Translations under genes and position numbers: made by a program
Source: an uncultured Bacteroidota bacterium
GTDB lineage: Bacteria; Bacteroidota; Bacteroidia; Chitinophagales; Chitinophagaceae
Direction: 5' to 3'
DNA length: 19,851 nt
NCBI GenBank assembly: GCA_903944755.1
Contig: CAJATB010000212.1
Span: 1-19,851, forward strand
Shown: in pieces, positions 16,290 through 19,851 of the stretch
Numbering within the stretch: the first letter of the stretch is position 1
Layout of the letters: each line of letters starts with the position of its first letter
Notes under the pieces: generated by a model
The model's input: only the letters and a program-made list of their open reading frames with translations
What the model was told of the DNA's origin: nothing
Databases searched by the model: none

Positions 16290-16658
16290 CTACTTAGTGC
16301 GTGTAATAGCCACCGACATATTTCCTTGCAAGGTATGAATCGCAACTTGTGATTTTGTAATTTTTACAAAAACGGTATGCACTAATGTGAAATCTTTTAA
16401 TATAGTTTCAGCTAATTCAGTAACAATTGTTTCTAATAAAGGTGTTGGTATAGCCATACGTGCCTTTACTAATTCAAATAATGTTACGTAGTCAATAGTT
16501 TCTGAAATATTTTTTATAATATTTTCTGCTGGAATTAAATCAACATACAAATTCACTATAAACGTATTCCCTAGTATTTTCTCTTCTTCATAAATACCGT
16601 GATGTCCAAAAAAATGAACATCATTTAAACTAATACGCATAAAATTATTTTCAGCCAT
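16290..16658 (-). CDS. folB: dihydroneopterin aldolase
   Basis: Converts 7,8-dihydroneopterin to 6-hydroxymethyl-dihydropterin and glycolaldehyde in folate synthesis, as a homo-octamer. At 122 residues it is the standard size. Motifs are FFGHHGIYEEEKILGNTF with active-site Glu24 in GIYEEE, IDYVTLFELV with Tyr57, LLETIVTELAE with the pterin-anchoring Glu76, and Lys102 in KITKSQVAI as the catalytic lysine. The residues after this Lys resemble the E. coli KPGAVA pattern more than the K-x-PP pattern of many other FolB proteins. The ATG overlaps the trxB stop by one base (TAATG), so the two are co-translated. No further gene follows in this unit before the convergent MATE gene. Confidence 0.9.
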   Translation of the reverse strand: MAENNFMRISLNDVHFFGHHGIYEEEKILGNTFIVNLYVDLIPAENIIKNISETIDYVTLFELVKARMAIPTPLLETIVTELAETILKDFTLVHTVFVKITKSQVAIHTLQGNMSVAITRTK

Positions 16659-17593
16659 TAATGACCAATTGAAGTTAAATAACGTTCTGCGTCTAAAGCA
16701 GCCATACAGCCACTTCCTGCAGCAGTTACTGCTTGACGGTAATTTTTATCTTGTACATCTCCCGCAGCAAATACACCTTCTACATTTGTTTTAGTGGTGC
16801 CAGGAATAGTTGTTAAATACCCTGTCTCGTCCATATTTAAGTAGTCCTTAAAAATATCGCTATTTGGTTTGTGACCAATTGCTACGAAAAATGCACTAAC
16901 AGGAATTTCCTGTAATTCATTTGTTTTTGTATTTTTTACACGAACTGCTTGTACCGTTTTATCTCCTAATATTTCATCTGTCTCTGTATTAAAATACACT
17001 TTAATATTCGGTGTATTCAACACTCTATCTTGCATTACCTTACTTGCGCGCATTGCCTCTTTACGAACAATCATATGCACTGTTGAACACATCTTAGATA
17101 AATAATGTGCTTCCTCGGCAGCAGTGTCCCCAGCACCTACAATTGCAACTTCCTTCCCTTTAAAGAAAAAACCATCACATACTGCACATGCACTAACACC
17201 AAATCCATTAAATTTTTCTTCACTTGGGATACCTAACCATTTAGCACTCGCACCTGTTGAAATAATCACGGCAGCTGCCTCAATAATTTTTTCGTCGTCA
17301 ATCCACACCTTGAAAGGCCTTGTGCTAAAATCTACTTTAGTTGCTAAGCCATAACGGATATCCGCACCCATACGTGCTGCTTGCTTTTCAAAATTCACCA
17401 TCATATCGGGGCCTTGAATTCCATCTGGGAATCCAGGATAGTTTTCTACTTCTGTTGTAATTGTTAACTGACCACCGGGTTGAATACCTTGGTATAACAA
17501 TGGTTTCATGTTTGCTCTAGCTGCATAAATTGCTGCTGTGTAACCCGCTGGGCCTGATCCTATAATGAGTACTGATACTTTTTCTGTTTCCAT
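16658..17593 (-). CDS. trxB: thioredoxin-disulfide reductase
   Basis: FAD-dependent reductase that passes electrons from NADPH to thioredoxin. The 311-residue length is that of the low-molecular-weight bacterial enzyme. The FAD-binding motif is IGSGPAGYTAA at 11-21. The redox-active CAVCDG is at 136-141. The NADPH Rossmann motif is VGAGDTAAEEA at 152-162, and VRKEAMRAS provides the phosphate-binding basic residues. The C-terminal FAD motif is GVFAAGDVQD, followed by YRQAVTAAGSGCMAALDAERYL. All are intact. It starts 102 bases after rpoD on the same strand, with an intrinsic terminator between, so it probably has its own promoter. It shares a TAATG junction with folB. Confidence 0.96.
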   Translation of the reverse strand: METEKVSVLIIGSGPAGYTAAIYAARANMKPLLYQGIQPGGQLTITTEVENYPGFPDGIQGPDMMVNFEKQAARMGADIRYGLATKVDFSTRPFKVWIDDEKIIEAAAVIISTGASAKWLGIPSEEKFNGFGVSACAVCDGFFFKGKEVAIVGAGDTAAEEAHYLSKMCSTVHMIVRKEAMRASKVMQDRVLNTPNIKVYFNTETDEILGDKTVQAVRVKNTKTNELQEIPVSAFFVAIGHKPNSDIFKDYLNMDETGYLTTIPGTTKTNVEGVFAAGDVQDKNYRQAVTAAGSGCMAALDAERYLTSIGH

Positions 17594-17619
17594 GATTTCC
17601 TTTTTTCCGATGTTTGATG

Positions 17620-17635
17620 TAGCTAAAATTAGCTA
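17620..17635. repeat. 7-bp palindrome upstream of trxB
   Basis: TAGCTAA and TTAGCTA form perfect inverted arms around AA, 27 bases upstream of the trxB start and immediately beside the rpoD terminator. It could be an operator for trxB. AT-rich composition makes chance occurrence possible. Confidence 0.3.
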
Positions 17636-17636
17636 T

Positions 17637-17677
17637 AAAAAAAGCCCCGACAAATCTTTTGGATCGGTTGGGGCTTT
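17637..17677 (-). terminator. intrinsic terminator of rpoD
   Basis: On the minus strand AAAGCCCCAAC pairs with GTCGGGGCTTT, an 11-bp stem with one U-G pair, followed by an unbroken T run (seven T counting the stem end). It lies 18 bases past the rpoD stop codon and separates rpoD from trxB. Confidence 0.92.
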
Positions 17678-17694
17678 ATAAGTATTGTTATTAT

Positions 17695-18552
17695 TTAGCC
17701 CAAATAAGCTTTAAGCGCATTACTATATCTCGCTTTTTGTAAACGTTTAATAGCACGTTCTTTAATTTGTCTAATTCTTTCCTTAGTTAAATCGTATTTA
17801 ATTCCAATTTGTTCAATGGTAACTCCATTCTCCCCATCTAAACCAAAATAAGCATTTACTATCTCCGCTTCTCTTGGACTTAGTGATTTAAGTACACGAC
17901 GAATTTCTTCTCTCAAAGAATCTTTCATCACATCCTCATCGGTTTCATCTCCGCCTTTTAATAAATCACCCATTGCTACATCTTCTGCTTCATGCACCGG
18001 AGCGTCTAAAGAAGTATGACGTGTATTGCTTTGGAAAATATTATTGATTTCAGTTTCAGACATCTCCAAGATACCAGCTAGTTCCTCTGTTGAAGGCTCA
18101 CGCTCATGTTCTTGCTCGAATGCCATGTATGCTTTATTGGCTTTATTGTATGTTCCAATTTTGTTTTGTGGTAAACGCACCAAACGGCCTTGTTCAGCCA
18201 AAGCTTGTAGGATTGACTGACGAATCCACCATACAGCGTATGAAATGAATTTGAAACCTTTTGTTTCATCAAAACGTTGAGCTGCTTTAATTAAACCTAG
18301 GTTACCTTCATTAATCAAATCACTCAATGATAAACCTTGGTGTTGGTATTGCTTTGCAACCGATACCACGAAACGAAGGTTGGCTTGAACTAATTTGTCC
18401 AATGCACGTTGATCACCCATTTTAATACGTTGCGCTAACGTAGTTTCCTCTTCAGGATTGATCATTGATATTTTAGAAATCTCTTGTAAGTACTTTTCTA
18501 CCGCTTGAGAATCTCTATTCGTAATCTGTGTAGCAATTTTAAGCTGCCTCAT
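17695..18552 (-). CDS. rpoD: primary sigma-70 factor (RpoD/SigA type, no region 1.1)
   Basis: Housekeeping sigma factor that directs RNA polymerase to TAnnTTTG / TTTG promoters in this phylum. At 285 residues it is the short form, lacking the acidic region 1.1. Region 1.2 is about residues 15-47 (VEKYLQEISKISMINPEEE). Region 2 holds NLRFVVSVAKQYQ, LSLSDLINEGNLGLIKAAQRFD and the -10-binding FKFISYAVWWIRQSI, then LVRLPQNK into region 3. Region 4 has LSPREAEIVNAYFGL and the helix-turn-helix VTIEQIGIKYDLTKERIRQIKERAIKRLQ. A close match to the phylum promoter consensus lies 64-95 bases upstream, and a strong terminator follows, so it is likely monocistronic. Confidence 0.95.
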   Translation of the reverse strand: MRQLKIATQITNRDSQAVEKYLQEISKISMINPEEETTLAQRIKMGDQRALDKLVQANLRFVVSVAKQYQHQGLSLSDLINEGNLGLIKAAQRFDETKGFKFISYAVWWIRQSILQALAEQGRLVRLPQNKIGTYNKANKAYMAFEQEHEREPSTEELAGILEMSETEINNIFQSNTRHTSLDAPVHEAEDVAMGDLLKGGDETDEDVMKDSLREEIRRVLKSLSPREAEIVNAYFGLDGENGVTIEQIGIKYDLTKERIRQIKERAIKRLQKARYSNALKAYLG

Positions 18553-18615
18553 GCAAAGAATTTATTTAAGTATAAAACGACAGGATCACTAAAATAGTAT
18601 AGTGTTGTCAGTCTG

Positions 18616-18647
18616 CAAAGGTACTATTTTGCCTTTAATTAAGCAAA
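18616..18647 (-). promoter_or_regulatory. rpoD: Bacteroidota-type promoter of rpoD
   Basis: On the minus strand, TTTG (18644-18647) is followed after 20 bases by TACCTTTG (18616-18623). Both match the known -33 TTTG and -7 TAnnTTTG elements with normal spacing. The predicted start lies about 55-60 bases before the rpoD ATG. This is the clearest promoter in the window. Confidence 0.8.
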
Positions 18648-18745
18648 TATTGATTATAAAGGCTTTACGAACACAATTTACCCCCAAAATGCCGCTTTTA
18701 TATAAAAAATAAGGATAATACCAACTTGGGTTTTATCTTCGCTAA

Positions 18746-19711
18746 ATGATTGATTTTAGATCCGACACCGTAACCAAGCCTACCCCAGGCATGTTGGCTT
18801 TTATGCACGCTGCTCCAGTTGGTGATGATGTTTTTGGGGAAGATCCAAGTATTAATTCATTGGAAAATATCACTGCTGCCATGTTTGGCATGGAAGCTGG
18901 TCTATTTTGCCCAAGTGGTACAATGACCAACCAAATTGCTATCAAAACACATACGCAAGCAGGAGATGAAGTGATTTGTGACGAATTATCCCATATTTAC
19001 CAGTACGAAGGTGGTGGAATTGCCTTTAATGCAGGCTGTTCGGTTAAATTATTACATGGAAACAGAGGAAGACTAACCCCAGAAATGATATTGGCGGGTA
19101 TAAATGCCGACGACGTGCATAAACCACCTACTAGTTTGGTGAGTTTAGAAAACACAGTGAATAGAGGTGGTGGAAGTTGCTATGAATTTTCCACTTTTGA
19201 AGCAATTAAGAAAATAACGGATCAACATAAATTAGCACTCCATTTGGACGGGGCTAGAATTTTTAATGCCATTGTACATAAAGGGGAAGCACCACATAAT
19301 TATGGTCGTGTATTTGATTCTATATCTATCTGCCTCAGTAAAGGATTAGGTGCCCCCGTGGGAAGTGTATTAGTAGGCAGTAAAGATTTTATAAAAAAAG
19401 CTAGAAGGTGGAGAAAGGTTTTTGGAGGTGGAATGAGGCAAGCGGGGTTTTTAGCAGCTGCTGGCATATATGCATTAGACCATCATATTGAACGTTTAAC
19501 TATCGATCATGAAAATGCAATTCTATTAAAAGATGCATTAGTAAAAAAGGATTTTGTTCAAGAAGTTTTAGAAGTAGAAACAAATATTGTTATCGCAATC
19601 CTGCAAGAGAAATACACCCCTACTTCCCTTGTAAGCCAATTAGCTGAAAGTGGAATACTTGCTTACGCCATGTCCCCCACACAAATTAGGTTCGTTTTAC
19701 ATTTAGACATT
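18746..19711 (+). CDS. L-threonine aldolase (low-specificity type), lacking its own C-terminus
   Basis: PLP enzyme of fold type I that splits L-threonine or L-allo-threonine to glycine and acetaldehyde. The ATG at 18746 begins MIDFRSDTVTKPTPGM, followed by GDDVFGEDPS, FCPSGTMTNQIA, DELSHIYQYEGGG with the PLP-stacking His83, and SLENTVNRGGG. LHLDGARIFNA carries Asp168 and Arg171, and CLSKGLGAPVGS carries the Schiff-base Lys199. It continues through GGGMRQAGFLAAA and the small C-terminal domain to TQIRFVLHLDI at residue 322. Normal homologues go on for roughly 20 more residues and stop. Here the frame instead enters ABC-transporter sequence with no stop. The active site is complete. TATCTTCG just before the ATG (18734-18741) is a weak -7 candidate. 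Confidence 0.9.
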
Positions 19712-19851
19712 ATGGGCCTTGCCGATAAAATGAATAAAAAGCCACATAGTTTATCGGGTGGAGAACAACAAAGAGTAGCGGTGGCCCGTGCCTTATTAAA
19801 TAGCCCTGCACTTATTTTTGCAGATGAACCAACGGGTAATTTAGATAGCGA
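19712..19851 (+). CDS. C-terminal part of a LolD/MacB-type ABC ATPase, fused in frame to the aldolase and cut by the window edge
   Basis: From codon 323 of the aldolase frame the protein reads MGLADKMNKKPHS, then the ABC signature LSGGEQQRVAVARAL (336-350), Walker B LIFADE (356-361) and the D-loop TGNLDS up to the window end. This is the second half of the nucleotide-binding domain of the lipoprotein-release / macrolide-exporter family (LolD, MacB, FtsE-like). The first roughly 130 residues, including Walker A and the Q-loop, are absent, so this piece could not hydrolyse ATP alone. There is no start site of its own and no gap between it and threonine aldolase. It is either a genomic deletion fusion or a contig chimera. 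Confidence 0.85.
   Translation, partial: MGLADKMNKKPHSLSGGEQQRVAVARALLNSPALIFADEPTGNLDS

Noticed and set aside
16320..16360. FolB lacks the Pro-Pro after its catalytic lysine seen in many homologues
   Set aside because: The segment KSQVA parallels KPGAVA of E. coli FolB, so this is normal family variation and not a defect.
18742..18945. A 67-residue minus-strand frame
   Set aside because: It lies wholly antisense to the conserved N-terminus of threonine aldolase, which carries the family motifs.
1..19851. CRISPR arrays, tRNA or rRNA genes, insertion sequences, phage or toxin-antitoxin modules
   Set aside because: No direct-repeat arrays, tRNA-like sequences, transposase motifs or paired small genes were seen on either strand by reading alone.

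Overview
The window looks like a stretch of low-GC, AT-rich chromosome from a Bacteroidota bacterium, most likely a Chitinophagaceae-like lineage. The supporting signs are a short primary sigma factor with no region 1.1, preceded by a good Bacteroidota promoter (TTTG, 20 nt, TACCTTTG); a DUF3822 gene directly in front of rsmD; a flavobacterial-type glycosylasparaginase; and a GH109 enzyme that closely resembles the Elizabethkingia type. The lineage is inferred from remembered families, not from a search. No tRNA, rRNA, CRISPR array, insertion sequence or phage gene was recognised. Most of the window is housekeeping.

Positions 1-3908 form a small amino-sugar or glycoprotein salvage neighbourhood. 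On the minus strand a Tat-exported glycosylasparaginase (releases GlcNAc from Asn) is followed by the start of a CutC-family gene that runs off the left edge. Divergent to it is an N-acetylhexosamine-1-kinase-like gene. Convergent to the kinase is a GH109 alpha-N-acetylgalactosaminidase whose Tat leader is interrupted by an in-frame TAA. Positions 3909-4220 hold no gene. A strong terminator at 4221-4256 closes a gyrA / secreted TPR protein pair (4279-8322, minus). The gap between gyrA and a divergent saccharopine dehydrogenase-like gene (8323-8518) carries a 12-bp inverted repeat and a back-to-back pair of DnaA-box-like sites.

Positions 9871-14851 are a tightly packed minus-strand operon: DUF3822, rsmD, 5-formyl-THF cyclo-ligase, lpxK, rnr. 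Its gene junctions are either TAA-ATG adjacent, 11 bp apart, or overlapping by 11 bp. A divergent MATE transporter (14925-16283) faces folB and trxB, which overlap by one base. Next come a clear intrinsic terminator (17637-17677) and the primary sigma factor rpoD with its promoter.

The right end (18746-19851, plus) is a single open frame. It reads as a nearly complete threonine aldolase for 322 codons, then switches without a stop or frameshift into the second half of a LolD/MacB-type ABC ATPase. This is either a deletion fusion or an assembly chimera near a contig end. The most notable anomalies are this fusion, the nonsense codon in the GH109 signal peptide, and a Gly in place of the expected Asp in RsmD's DPPY-type catalytic motif. 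I found no convincing new multi-gene system.
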